The notes under the pieces were generated by a model that saw only the letters and a program-made list of their open reading frames with translations, was not told the origin of the DNA and did not search any database. Shown here piece after piece: positions 1 through 7,116 of a stretch of DNA of 16,948 nucleotides. Positions within the stretch are counted from its first letter, which is position 1, and each line of letters starts with the position of its first letter. Origin of the DNA: an uncultured Burkholderiales bacterium (GTDB lineage Bacteria > Pseudomonadota > Gammaproteobacteria > Burkholderiales > Burkholderiaceae_E); NCBI GenBank assembly GCA_903923345.1, contig CAIXXI010000119.1, forward strand, positions 1-16,948, read 5' to 3'. The position numbers were made by a program, and so were the translations under genes.

Positions 1-2
1 CC

Positions 3-1313
3 CCAGGCGAAGCTTCGCGCACAGGACCGACCTTCACCGAAACCGGCCGAGCCGGGGCCGTCTTCGTGCCCTCCGCCCGCAGCGCAGCGGCGCGCGCTGC
101 GCCTGGCGCCAACGCATTCCCGCCCCAGTTCGAGACGCGACCGGCCGCCATACTCGATGTCGAAGTGCCGGCCGAGCGCCCCGATCTGGAATTCGACCTG
201 CCTGGCATGCCCAGCCCGCCACCCGCGCCGGCGCTGTCGACTCTGCCGGAACCCGGTCCCGATTCCCTGTCCATCGAGATCCTCGATTCAAGCCTGCCAC
301 CGGCCTTCGAGGAGGCCGCCGTGCTGTATTCCAACGGCCAGGCCGATGATGCTCAGGCGATTCTGAGCCATTCGATTCAGGATCCATCGCTCGGCGCGCA
401 TGCCCGACAGGCCTGGGCGATGCTGCTCGACCTGCATCAGGCTCGAGGCCACCGTGAGGCCTTCGAGCAGCTCGCGATTGACTATGCAGCCCGATTCGAA
501 ACCTCCCCGCCCAGCTGGGACGATGCCATGGCGCTGCCCGAGCCGCCCGCCCCCACGACCGGCGGCCCGGCGGTGGTGGCGCTGCCCGCGATGCTCGATG
601 CACAGGCCGTCAAGCAGTTCGAACAGGTCAGGCGCTTCGCGCAGCGCGGCCGCGCGGTCACGCTCGATGTGCTGCCGGTCAAGGATGCCGACGCAATCGG
701 TGCTGACCTCCTGCTGCGCGTGTTAACCGCCTTCATCAAGGGCGGATCGGAGATGAGCGTGGTGGGTGTCGAATCGCTGCTCGCTGTGCTGGCCCGGACC
801 ACTGAAACCGGGCGTCGCGACCCATCCGAGGCATGCTGGATGCTGCAGATCGAGCTGCTCCGGCTGCTCGGACGCGAGTCGGCTTTCGAGGACATGGCCA
901 TCGACTACTGCGTGACCTATGAAGTTTCGCCGCCGTCGTGGGAGCCGATGCCCGCAACCCTCACGGCTGCCGCTGCGGGTTCGGTGCGGGGCACTGCGAC
1001 CGCATGGGCGGCTGTGCCGTCGGTGGTCGCCGGCGACGACGCCATCGAACTGATCGGCAATCTTGAAGGGCGTATCCAGGATGTGCTGGTTGCTCTGCGC
1101 GAACACGCTGCGAATCGCCGCGAGATCACGCTTCAGTGCCGCAGGCTGGTTCGCGTCGATTTCGGCGCAGCGGGTGAATTGCTCAACGAGATCGTTGCGC
1201 TGAAGGCAGCCGGCAAGTATCTTCGCCTGCGGGATGTGAACCATCTGGTGGCGGCGCTGCTGTCGGTGATGGGCATCCCGGAACTGGCCGACGTTCGCCT
1301 GCGCCGACTCTGA
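3..1313 (+). CDS. STAS-domain / TPR-like protein, internally duplicated (5' end outside window)
   Basis: The reading frame is open from the first bases of the window, so the gene starts upstream. A GTG at 66 lies in Pro/Ala-rich sequence and is unlikely to be the start. Numbering from that GTG, residues 1-75 are a disordered Pro/Ala linker. Residues ~80-151 are a helical TPR-like unit ending AIDYAARFETSPPSW, and ~168-245 are a STAS-like alpha/beta domain (VTLDVLPVKDADAIGADLLL). A second AIDYCVTYEVSPPSW unit (~255-292) and a second STAS-like domain (~326-415, ITLQCRRLVRVDFGAAGELL) follow. STAS domains resemble anti-sigma-factor antagonists, but neither copy shows an obvious phosphorylatable DSSG-type motif, so a phospho-switch role is doubtful; scaffolding is a guess. 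No signal peptide is visible in the part seen. It precedes hslV by 78 bases on the same strand. The family is recognised from context; its function is unknown. Confidence 0.75.
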   Translation, partial: PGEASRTGPTFTETGRAGAVFVPSARSAAARAAPGANAFPPQFETRPAAILDVEVPAERPDLEFDLPGMPSPPPAPALSTLPEPGPDSLSIEILDSSLPPAFEEAAVLYSNGQADDAQAILSHSIQDPSLGAHARQAWAMLLDLHQARGHREAFEQLAIDYAARFETSPPSWDDAMALPEPPAPTTGGPAVVALPAMLDAQAVKQFEQVRRFAQRGRAVTLDVLPVKDADAIGADLLLRVLTAFIKGGSEMSVVGVESLLAVLARTTETGRRDPSEACWMLQIELLRLLGRESAFEDMAIDYCVTYEVSPPSWEPMPATLTAAAAGSVRGTATAWAAVPSVVAGDDAIELIGNLEGRIQDVLVALREHAANRREITLQCRRLVRVDFGAAGELLNEIVALKAAGKYLRLRDVNHLVAALLSVMGIPELADVRLRRL

Positions 1314-1339
1314 CGGCCACGCGGCCGCTCAAGCCTTCC

Positions 1340-1357
1340 CGGCCCCTTGCGGGGCCG
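1340..1357 (+). terminator. GC stem-loop between the STAS gene and hslV
   Basis: CGGCCCC and GGGGCCG form a perfect 7-bp stem around a TTGC tetraloop, 27 bases after the STAS gene stop and 35 bases before the hslV ATG. No T-run follows, so it is not a classical intrinsic terminator. It may attenuate read-through or only mark a processed mRNA junction. Confidence 0.35.
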
Positions 1358-1391
1358 TGCTGACCCAGGGCCCATCCGGGCAACAGACACC

Positions 1392-1928
1392 ATGGAACAG
1401 TTTCACGGCACCACGATCGTGTCCGCGCGGCGCGGTGAGCAGGTTGCGCTGGGCGGCGACGGCCAGGTCACGCTGGGCAACATCATCATCAAGGCCAGCG
1501 CACGCAAGGTGCGCCGTTTGCATCATGACAAGGTGCTGGCCGGATTTGCCGGCGGAACGGCCGATGCATTCACACTCTTCGAGCGCTTCGAAGCCAAACT
1601 CGAAAAGCACTCCGGGCATTTGCTGCGATCGGCTGTGGAATTGGCCAAGGACTGGCGCACCGACCGCATGCTGCGCCGCCTCGAGGCCATGCTCGCGGTC
1701 GCGGACACGCAGAATTCGCTGGTGATCACCGGCAACGGCGATGTCCTGGAGCCCGAGTTCGGCCTGATTGCCATCGGATCAGGTGGCCCCTACGCGCAGG
1801 CCGCTGCCCGTGCCTTGCTGGAGAACACCGAGTTGTCAGCCCAGGAGGTTGTCCGCAAATCGCTCGCCATCGCGGGCGACCTGTGCATCTACACCAATCA
1901 GAGCCACACCATCGAGACGCTGGGCTGA
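1392..1928 (+). CDS. hslV: ATP-dependent protease HslV (ClpQ), proteolytic subunit
   Basis: HslV is the threonine peptidase of the cytoplasmic HslUV protease, a proteasome-like double hexamer fed by the HslU ATPase. The 178-residue protein begins MEQFHGTTIVSARRG. The ATG at 1392 is chosen because homologues start here; this leaves a six-residue propeptide that would be removed to expose Thr7 as the catalytic N-terminal nucleophile. Family signatures follow: ALGGDGQVTLGN, KVRRLHHDKVLAGFAGGTADAFTLFERFE, AVELAKDWRTDR, ITGNGDVLEPE, AIGSGGPYAQAAARALLENT and a C-terminal CIYTNQSHTIETL. No strong Shine-Dalgarno is visible. The gene normally sits directly before hslU, but here hslU lies ~6.8 kb downstream behind an opposing operon. 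Downstream it converges on thrH with a 37-base gap. Identification is secure. Confidence 0.97.
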   Translation: MEQFHGTTIVSARRGEQVALGGDGQVTLGNIIIKASARKVRRLHHDKVLAGFAGGTADAFTLFERFEAKLEKHSGHLLRSAVELAKDWRTDRMLRRLEAMLAVADTQNSLVITGNGDVLEPEFGLIAIGSGGPYAQAAARALLENTELSAQEVVRKSLAIAGDLCIYTNQSHTIETLG

Positions 1929-1937
1929 GCCCGCGCA

Positions 1938-1970
1938 CCTGGACCAGACGGCCTGTGCAGCCGGTTCAGG
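1938..1970. terminator. Imperfect stem-loop in the hslV/thrH convergent gap
   Basis: CCTGGACC (1938-1945) pairs with GGTTCAGG (1963-1970) through eight pairs, one of them G-T, with a short GGC/GCC extension inside. It lies between the stops of convergent hslV and thrH and overlaps the last bases of thrH, where a bidirectional terminator would be expected. There is no T-run on either side, so the call is weak. Confidence 0.3.
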
Positions 1971-2583
1971 CGACGTTCAGTCGCGCTGCCGCCTCGTCGA
2001 TTTTCTCGCGCAAGGCTTCGTAGCTGCGGGTCACCGGAAACTGTGGAAACTGCGCCACGATCGACTCGGGCGGATGGATGAAGAAACCGGCATCGGCCGC
2101 GCCCAGCATGGCGGTGTCGTTGTAGGAGTCGCCGGCTGCGATCACCTTGAAATTCAGAGCATGCAGCGCATTGACCGCTGCCCGCTTCTGGTCCGGCATG
2201 CGCAGCACATGGCGGGTGACGAAGCCCTGCTCATTGGTCTCGAGCCGGTGACACAGCAGGGTCGGCCGCCCGAGTTGGCGCATCAGCGGATCGGCGAACT
2301 CATAAAAGGTGTCCGACAGGATCAGCACCTGGAACCGGCTGCGCAGGTCATCCAGAAACTCACGCGCACCCGCCATCGGCCCCATGCCATCGATGACCTG
2401 CTGGATGTCGGCCAGCTTCAGACCATGGCGGGTGAGCAGGTCGATGCGAAAGCGCATCAGCTTGTCGTAGTCGGGCTCGTCACGTGTGGTGCGGGACAAC
2501 TCCGGGATACCGGAGCGCTTGGAAAACTCGATCCAGATTTCGGGGACCAGCACACCTTCCATGTCGAGGCAGACGACCAGCAT
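1966..2583 (-). CDS. thrH: Phosphoserine phosphatase / homoserine phosphotransferase ThrH
   Basis: ThrH is a cytoplasmic HAD-superfamily enzyme that dephosphorylates phosphoserine and can pass the phosphate to homoserine, linking serine and threonine synthesis. The 205-residue length equals the Pseudomonas ThrH length as I recall it. Visible HAD motifs are motif I D7-M-E9-G, in which Glu replaces the usual second Asp as is typical of ThrH; motif II LSDTFYEF with S90; motif III K133; and motif IV GDSYND with D152 and D156. Other family stretches are EGVLVPEIW, MRQLGRPTLLCH and FPQFPVTRSYE. It starts 11 bases after the livM stop on the same strand, so it is probably the last gene of the liv transcript. 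The Shine-Dalgarno is poor, suggesting re-initiation or coupling to livM. The name is firm; its role in this operon is inference. Confidence 0.93.
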   Translation of the reverse strand: MLVVCLDMEGVLVPEIWIEFSKRSGIPELSRTTRDEPDYDKLMRFRIDLLTRHGLKLADIQQVIDGMGPMAGAREFLDDLRSRFQVLILSDTFYEFADPLMRQLGRPTLLCHRLETNEQGFVTRHVLRMPDQKRAAVNALHALNFKVIAAGDSYNDTAMLGAADAGFFIHPPESIVAQFPQFPVTRSYEALREKIDEAAARLNVA

Positions 2584-2594
2584 GGCGAGATCCG

Positions 2595-3584
2595 TCAGCC
2601 TTTACGCTTGAAGCGGTCGGCAATCTCGCCGACGATGCCTTTGCGAAACAGCAGCACCACGATCACGAAGATCAGGCCCTGAACCACCAGCACCCACTCG
2701 CCCAGCGAGGCGAGGTAGTTCTGCATGCCGATGATGACGGCAGCGCCCACCACCGGACCGAAGACCGTGCCCATGCCGCCCACCAGGGTCATGAGCACCA
2801 CCTCGCCTGACATCTGCCAGGTGACGTCGGTGAGCGAAGCGAGCTGAAAGACCTGTGCCTTGATTGCGCCGGCCACACCCGCCAGGGTGGCCGACAACAC
2901 GAAGGCCAGCAGCTTGTAGCGGTCGACCTGATAGCCCAGTGAAATGGCTCGCGGTTCATTTTCGCGAATCGCCTTGAGCACCTGCCCGAAGGGCGAGTGG
3001 ATGGTCCGATAGATCAGCGCAAAGCACAGCACGAAGATCGCAAGCACGAAGTAGTACATCGTGATGTCGTTCTTCATGTCGATGAGGCCGAACAGCTTGG
3101 TCCTCGGGATCGACTGAATGCCGTCTTCACCGCCGGTAAAGGGCGCCTGCAGACAGTAGAAATAGACCATCTGCGACAGCGCCAGCGTGACCATCGCGAA
3201 GTAGATGCCCTGACGACGAATCGCGATCGCACCGGTGATCAGGCCCAGCAGCGCGGCCACCGCGGCCCCAGCCAGGATGCCCATCTCGATATTCCATCCC
3301 AGGACCTTGACCACATGGCCGCTGACATAAGCGGCCAGTCCGAAGAACATGGCATGGCCGAAGGACAACAGGCCCACGAAGCCGATCAGCAGGTTGAAGG
3401 CGCAGGCAAACAGTGCAAAGCACAGCACCTTCATCAGGAACAGCGGGTAGCCCCCGAGGAAGGGCAGCACCAGCATGATCGCCAGGAAAGCTGCAAACAG
3501 CAGCAGGCCATTGCGACCAGAGGCCACGGACGGTGCAGCAGCAGGAGAGGCTGCGGAGGAGGCGGGCGTGGCAGAGACGTTCAT
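2595..3584 (-). CDS. livM: Branched-chain amino acid type ABC transporter permease LivM
   Basis: Inner-membrane permease of an HAAT-family importer that pairs with LivH to form the translocation path. The 329-residue protein has a ~24-residue Ala/Ser/Pro N-terminal tail, then several hydrophobic segments (from ~26-45, 47-73, 78-95, 100-122). The family stretch CAFNLLIGFVGLLSFGHAMFFG lies near 61-82 and QGIYFAMVTLALSQMVY near 125-141. The cytoplasmic EAA-like loop that docks on the ATPases is around 202-220 (AIRENEPRAISLGYQVDRYK). GGMGTVFGPVVGA near 269-281 is also characteristic. The ATG overlaps the livH stop as ATGA (3581-3584), indicating translational coupling. The C-terminus is basic (RFKRKG). 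Identity is secure at family level; the transported substrate is not known. Confidence 0.93.
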   Translation of the reverse strand: MNVSATPASSAASPAAAPSVASGRNGLLLFAAFLAIMLVLPFLGGYPLFLMKVLCFALFACAFNLLIGFVGLLSFGHAMFFGLAAYVSGHVVKVLGWNIEMGILAGAAVAALLGLITGAIAIRRQGIYFAMVTLALSQMVYFYCLQAPFTGGEDGIQSIPRTKLFGLIDMKNDITMYYFVLAIFVLCFALIYRTIHSPFGQVLKAIRENEPRAISLGYQVDRYKLLAFVLSATLAGVAGAIKAQVFQLASLTDVTWQMSGEVVLMTLVGGMGTVFGPVVGAAVIIGMQNYLASLGEWVLVVQGLIFVIVVLLFRKGIVGEIADRFKRKG

Positions 3585-4462
3585 TTCTGTTTTCCGAACA
3601 GGCCGGCAGGCTTGATCATGAGCACGATGGCCATGATGACGAAGATCACGATGGCTGAGCCCTGCGGATAGAAGACCTTGGTGAGGCCCTCGACGATGCC
3701 CAGCCCGAAACCGGTGAGGATCGAGCCCAGGATCGATCCCATGCCTCCAATCACCACCACTGCGAACACAACGATGATCAGGTTGGCGCCCATGGTGGGA
3801 TTGACCTGATACGCAGGCGCGGCCAGCACGCCGCCCAGTGCTGCCAGGCCGACGCCGAAACCGTAGGTGAGGGTTACCATGCGCGGCACGTTGATGCCCA
3901 TGGCCTGAACCAGGTCAGGCCTTTCGGTCGCAGCCCGCAGGTAGGAGCCGAGCTTGGTGCGCTCGATCATGTACCAGGTCGCCAGACACACCACCAGCGA
4001 CGCGGCGATGATGAAGGCCCGGTAATAGGGCAGGAACATGAAACCCAGATTCATGCCGCCGGGAATCGGGTTGTCGAAGGGTTGCCCCGACGACCCGAAC
4101 TGCCGACGGTACAGACCCTCGATAATCAGCGCCATGCCGAAGGTCAGCAGCAGACCGTAGAGGTGATCGAGGTGGTAGAGCTTCTTGAGGAACAGCCGCT
4201 CGAGCACCATGCCGAAGATGCCGACCAGGATCGGCACCACCACAAGCGAAACCCAGAAGGGCACCCCCAGCCAGTTGAGCAGCATCCAGGCACCGAAGGC
4301 ACCCATCATGTACTGGGCGCCGTGGGTGAAGTTGATGACGTTGAGCAGACCGAAGATCACCGCCAGGCCGAGCGACAACAGCGCGTAGAACGCGCCGTTG
4401 ATCAGGCCAAGCAGCAGTTGCCCGAAAAAGGCCTGCGATGAGATGCCGAGAAGTTCAAACAT
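3581..4462 (-). CDS. livH: Branched-chain amino acid type ABC transporter permease LivH
   Basis: Second inner-membrane permease of the importer. The 293 residues include the family stretch GLINGAFYALLSLGLAVIFGLLNVINFTHGAQYMMGAF in segments between ~19 and 56, and GLLLTFGMALIIEGLYRRQFG near 103-123. The cytoplasmic EAA-like loop is RAATERPDLVQAMGINV (~176-192), and VVVIGGMGSILGSILTGFGLG lies toward the C-terminus. Multiple hydrophobic helices fit the family topology, and there is no cleaved signal peptide. It lies 37 bases after the livK1 stop and overlaps livM by four bases, so it is in the middle of the operon. The region upstream of the ATG has only a poor Shine-Dalgarno match, so translation may depend on coupling or be weaker than that of the two binding-protein genes, as HAAT stoichiometry requires. 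Confidence 0.93.
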   Translation of the reverse strand: MFELLGISSQAFFGQLLLGLINGAFYALLSLGLAVIFGLLNVINFTHGAQYMMGAFGAWMLLNWLGVPFWVSLVVVPILVGIFGMVLERLFLKKLYHLDHLYGLLLTFGMALIIEGLYRRQFGSSGQPFDNPIPGGMNLGFMFLPYYRAFIIAASLVVCLATWYMIERTKLGSYLRAATERPDLVQAMGINVPRMVTLTYGFGVGLAALGGVLAAPAYQVNPTMGANLIIVVFAVVVIGGMGSILGSILTGFGLGIVEGLTKVFYPQGSAIVIFVIMAIVLMIKPAGLFGKQK

Positions 4463-4499
4463 GGCGAGGTGACTTCAGAGTGATGCGAGCAGTGACTCG

Positions 4500-5723
4500 T
4501 TACTTCTTGACCAGGTAGCACTCGGACTGCGCCAGCGGCCGGAAGGCTTCGTTGGCAGGCACGGTTGCACGCAGCTTGTAGTAGTCCCAGGGGTACTTCG
4601 ATTCCGAGGGCTTCTTGACCTCGAAGAGGAAGACATCGTGCATCTTGCGGCCGTCGATTCGCACGGTGCCTTTGCCGAAGAGCGGGTCATCGGTCGGCAG
4701 GGCCTTCATCTTCTCGACGACTTTTGCGCCGTCACCATCGGACTTCATCTCGTAGACCGCTTTGAGGTAGTGCATCGTGGCCGAATACACGCCCGCCTGA
4801 GCCATGGTCGGCATGCGGCCCTTGTTGCCGGCTGCGAAGGCCTTCGAGAAATTGCGGGTGCCTTCGTTGGTATCCCAGTAGAAGGACTCGGTCAGCAGCA
4901 GGCCTTGCGCGGTCGCAAGTCCCAGTGAGTGGATGTCCGAGATGAACACCAGCAGGCCCGCCAGCGACTGCCCGCCTTTGGTGATGCCGAATTCGGCCGC
5001 CTGTTTGATGGCGTTGACGGTGTCGCCACCGGCATTGGCCAGGCCGATCACCTTGGCCTTGGAGGCCTGAGCCTGCAGCAGGAAGGAGGAGAAGTCCTGG
5101 CCCGGGAAGGGGTGACGCACCTTGCCGACCACCTTGCCGCCGTTGGACGTCACGACGGCTTCGACGTCACGCTCCAGGGCATGACCGAAAGCATAGTCGG
5201 CGGTCAGGAAGAACCAGGTGTCGCCACCGGTCTTGATCGCGGCCTTGCCGGTGCCGTTGGCCAGTGCAACCGTGTCGTAGGTCCAGTGGATGGTGTTCGG
5301 GGTGCAGGCCTTGCCGGTCAGGTCGGAGGTCGCGCCACCCGAGTTCAGCATGATCTTGTTCTTGTCCTTGACGATCTGGTTGATCGCCAGCGCCACGGAG
5401 GACGTGCCGACGTCGAGGATGACGTCGACCTTGTCGATGTCGATCCACTGCCGTGCGATGTTCGAGCCGATGTCAGGCTTGTTCTGGTGGTCTGCGCCGA
5501 TGACTTCGACGTTCAGGCCCTTGGCTTTGGCACCGAAGTCTTCGACCGCCTTGCGGGCCGCCCACAGCGAGCCGGTTCCGGTGATGTCGGCATACAGACC
5601 CGACATGTCATTGAGCACGCCCAGCTTGATCACACCATCGCTGTACTGGGCGCTGGCGCTGGTGGAAATCAGCGCGAAGGCCGCGGCGAGGGCGGCTTTC
5701 CTGAATTGGGGCTTGAAGTTCAT
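4500..5723 (-). CDS. HAAT-family periplasmic substrate-binding protein, copy 1
   Basis: Type I periplasmic binding protein (Peripla_BP_6 class) that captures substrate for the LivHMGF importer. The 407-residue protein has a Sec signal peptide: basic MNFKPQFRK, hydrophobic AALAAAFALIS, then SASA|Q with probable cleavage after ASA near residue 25. The mature part starts YSDGVIKLGVLNDMSGLYADITG, typical of the family. Loops expected to line the ligand site are NDMSG (39-42), DVGTSSVAL (~104-112) and LNSGGATSDL (126-135). Cys140 and Cys402 could form a disulfide. The Shine-Dalgarno AGGAG lies 8 bases before the ATG. It is about 80% identical, without gaps, to the adjacent copy 2. The substrate is unassigned: members of this class bind branched-chain or other amino acids, amides, urea or aromatic acids, so I do not name it livK with confidence. 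Confidence 0.92.
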   Translation of the reverse strand: MNFKPQFRKAALAAAFALISTSASAQYSDGVIKLGVLNDMSGLYADITGTGSLWAARKAVEDFGAKAKGLNVEVIGADHQNKPDIGSNIARQWIDIDKVDVILDVGTSSVALAINQIVKDKNKIMLNSGGATSDLTGKACTPNTIHWTYDTVALANGTGKAAIKTGGDTWFFLTADYAFGHALERDVEAVVTSNGGKVVGKVRHPFPGQDFSSFLLQAQASKAKVIGLANAGGDTVNAIKQAAEFGITKGGQSLAGLLVFISDIHSLGLATAQGLLLTESFYWDTNEGTRNFSKAFAAGNKGRMPTMAQAGVYSATMHYLKAVYEMKSDGDGAKVVEKMKALPTDDPLFGKGTVRIDGRKMHDVFLFEVKKPSESKYPWDYYKLRATVPANEAFRPLAQSECYLVKK

Positions 5724-5731
5724 TGACGTGT

Positions 5732-5736
5732 CTCCT
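5732..5736 (-). promoter_or_regulatory. Shine-Dalgarno of binding-protein copy 1
   Basis: On the minus strand AGGAG precedes the ATG at 5723 by 8 bases. Together with the stronger site of copy 2, this is one of the best ribosome-binding sites in the operon, consistent with high binding-protein synthesis relative to the permeases. Confidence 0.6.
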
Positions 5737-5763
5737 GATTGTTCGACATCGAGCGCAACCCAT

Positions 5764-5796
5764 GCGTCGCGAGGCCGGGTGCCGGCCTCGCGATGC
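5764..5796 (-). other. Strong intercistronic stem-loop between the two binding-protein genes
   Basis: TCGCGAGGCCGG (5767-5778) and CCGGCCTCGCGA (5782-5793) form a perfect 12-bp stem with a 3-base loop. Three outer pairs, including one G-T, extend it to 5764-5796. It begins about 24 bases after the stop of the promoter-proximal copy 2 and ends about 40 bases before the copy 1 start. No T-run follows in the direction of transcription. This fits an mRNA-stabilising or partial-attenuation structure better than a full terminator, because three essential transporter genes lie beyond it. Confidence 0.65.
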
Positions 5797-5819
5797 TCAC
5801 CGGGTATGCCGGGAAAGAC

Positions 5820-7043
5820 TTACTTCTTGACCAGGAAGCAGTCCGACTGCGACAGCGGACGGAAGGCTTCATTGGCGGGGATCGTGGCACGCAGCTTGTA
5901 GTAGTCCCACGGGCCTTTCGACTCGGAGGGCTTCTTCACTTCGTACAGATACACGTCGTGCATCTTGCGGCCATCGACGCGGATCATGCCCTTGCCGAAC
6001 AGCCTGTCGTCGGTCGGCATCGATTTCATCTTCTCGACGACCTTCACACCGTCGGCATCGGACTTCATCTCATGCACTGCCTTCAGGTAGTGCATGACCG
6101 CGCCATAGACGCCGGCCTGGACCATCGAGGGCATGCGCCCCTTGTTGGCGGCTGCGAATTCCTTGGAGAAGGCGCGGGTGCCGTCGTCCTTGTCCCAGTA
6201 GAAGGCTTCGGTGAGCAGCAGTCCCTGTGCAGTGGGCAGGCCCAGCGAGTGCACGTCGGTCACGAAGACCAGCAGACCGGCGAGGTTCTGGCCGCTCTTG
6301 GTGATACCGAATTCAGAGGCCTGCTTGATGCTGTTGATGGTGTCGCCACCGGCATTGGCCAGACCGATCACCTTGGCCTTGGAGGCCTGAGCCTGCAGCA
6401 GGAAGGAGGAGAAGTCCTGGCCCGGGAAGGGATGGCGCACCTTGCCCAGCACCTTGCCGCCCGAGGCGGTCACCACGGCTTCGACGTCGCGCTCCAGCGC
6501 ATGGCCGAAGGCATAGTCGGCGGTCAGGATGAACCAGGTGTCGCCGCCGTTCTTGACCGCGGCCTTGGCCGTGCCGTTGGCCAGCGCAACCGTGTCGTAG
6601 GTCCAGTGGACGGTGTTCGGCGAGCAGGCCTTGTTGGTCAGGTCTGAGGTGGCCGCGCCCGAATTCAGGTGAACCTTGTTCTTGTCGCGGATGATCTGGT
6701 TAACAGCCAGCGCGGTCGAGGAAGTGGGGACGTCGGCGATGGCGTCGACCTTGTCGACGTCGATCCACTGACGAACGATGTTCGACGCGATGTCGGGCTT
6801 GTTCTGGTGGTCGGCACTGATGATTTCGACGTTCAGGCCCTTGGCCTTGGCGCCGAAGTCTTCAACCGCCTTGCGGGCCGCCCAGACCGAGCCTGCACCG
6901 GTGATGTCGGCGTACAGGCCTGAAGCGTCATTGACGACGCCGATCTTGATCACACCATCGGTGTACTGGGCGCTTGCAGCTGTGCCCGTCAGGGCGATTG
7001 CGGCGGCCAGGGCTGCCTTGGCAAACAGGGGCTTGAGTCTCAT
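5820..7043 (-). CDS. HAAT-family periplasmic substrate-binding protein, copy 2
   Basis: Paralogue of the next gene downstream, also 407 residues and aligning without gaps. My hand count gives about 75 differences (~81% identity). Its Sec signal peptide is MRLKPLFAK, then AALAAAIALTGTA, then ASA|Q. The fold and family are those of copy 1 (YTDGVIKIGVVNDASGLYADITG; GDTWFILTADYAFGHALERD; PFPGQDFSSFLLQAQASKAKVIGLANAGGD). Differences from copy 1 include predicted pocket loops: M40A, G106P, V110T, M125H and G130A, suggesting a different or broader ligand range. The Shine-Dalgarno AAGGAG is 5 bases from the ATG. This copy is promoter-proximal, 73 bases after the livF stop. Annotation as a general amino-acid-type binding protein is safe; the ligand is not known. 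Confidence 0.92.
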   Translation of the reverse strand: MRLKPLFAKAALAAAIALTGTAASAQYTDGVIKIGVVNDASGLYADITGAGSVWAARKAVEDFGAKAKGLNVEIISADHQNKPDIASNIVRQWIDVDKVDAIADVPTSSTALAVNQIIRDKNKVHLNSGAATSDLTNKACSPNTVHWTYDTVALANGTAKAAVKNGGDTWFILTADYAFGHALERDVEAVVTASGGKVLGKVRHPFPGQDFSSFLLQAQASKAKVIGLANAGGDTINSIKQASEFGITKSGQNLAGLLVFVTDVHSLGLPTAQGLLLTEAFYWDKDDGTRAFSKEFAAANKGRMPSMVQAGVYGAVMHYLKAVHEMKSDADGVKVVEKMKSMPTDDRLFGKGMIRVDGRKMHDVYLYEVKKPSESKGPWDYYKLRATIPANEAFRPLSQSDCFLVKK

Positions 7044-7048
7044 GGTGT

Positions 7049-7054
7049 CTCCTT
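7049..7054 (-). promoter_or_regulatory. Strong Shine-Dalgarno of binding-protein copy 2
   Basis: On the minus strand AAGGAG lies 5 bases before the ATG at 7043. It is the strongest ribosome-binding site in the operon and fixes the start of the gene. It agrees with the signal-peptide position. Confidence 0.65.
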
Positions 7055-7116
7055 CCGGTAAATCGACGACATCGAAGGTGGTGGTTGGGTAAGGATGGCG
7101 CGCTCGAAGCCAGGCG

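Noticed and set aside
1768..2682. A 304-codon plus-strand frame running from the hslV end across thrH into livM.
   Set aside because: It crosses three well-supported genes in the wrong frame or strand and resembles no family.
5739..6647. A 302-codon plus-strand frame opposite binding-protein copy 2, mirrored by a 265-codon frame at 4929-5726 opposite copy 1.
   Set aside because: The two antisense frames resemble each other only because the sense genes are paralogues; neither shows a known domain or start signal.
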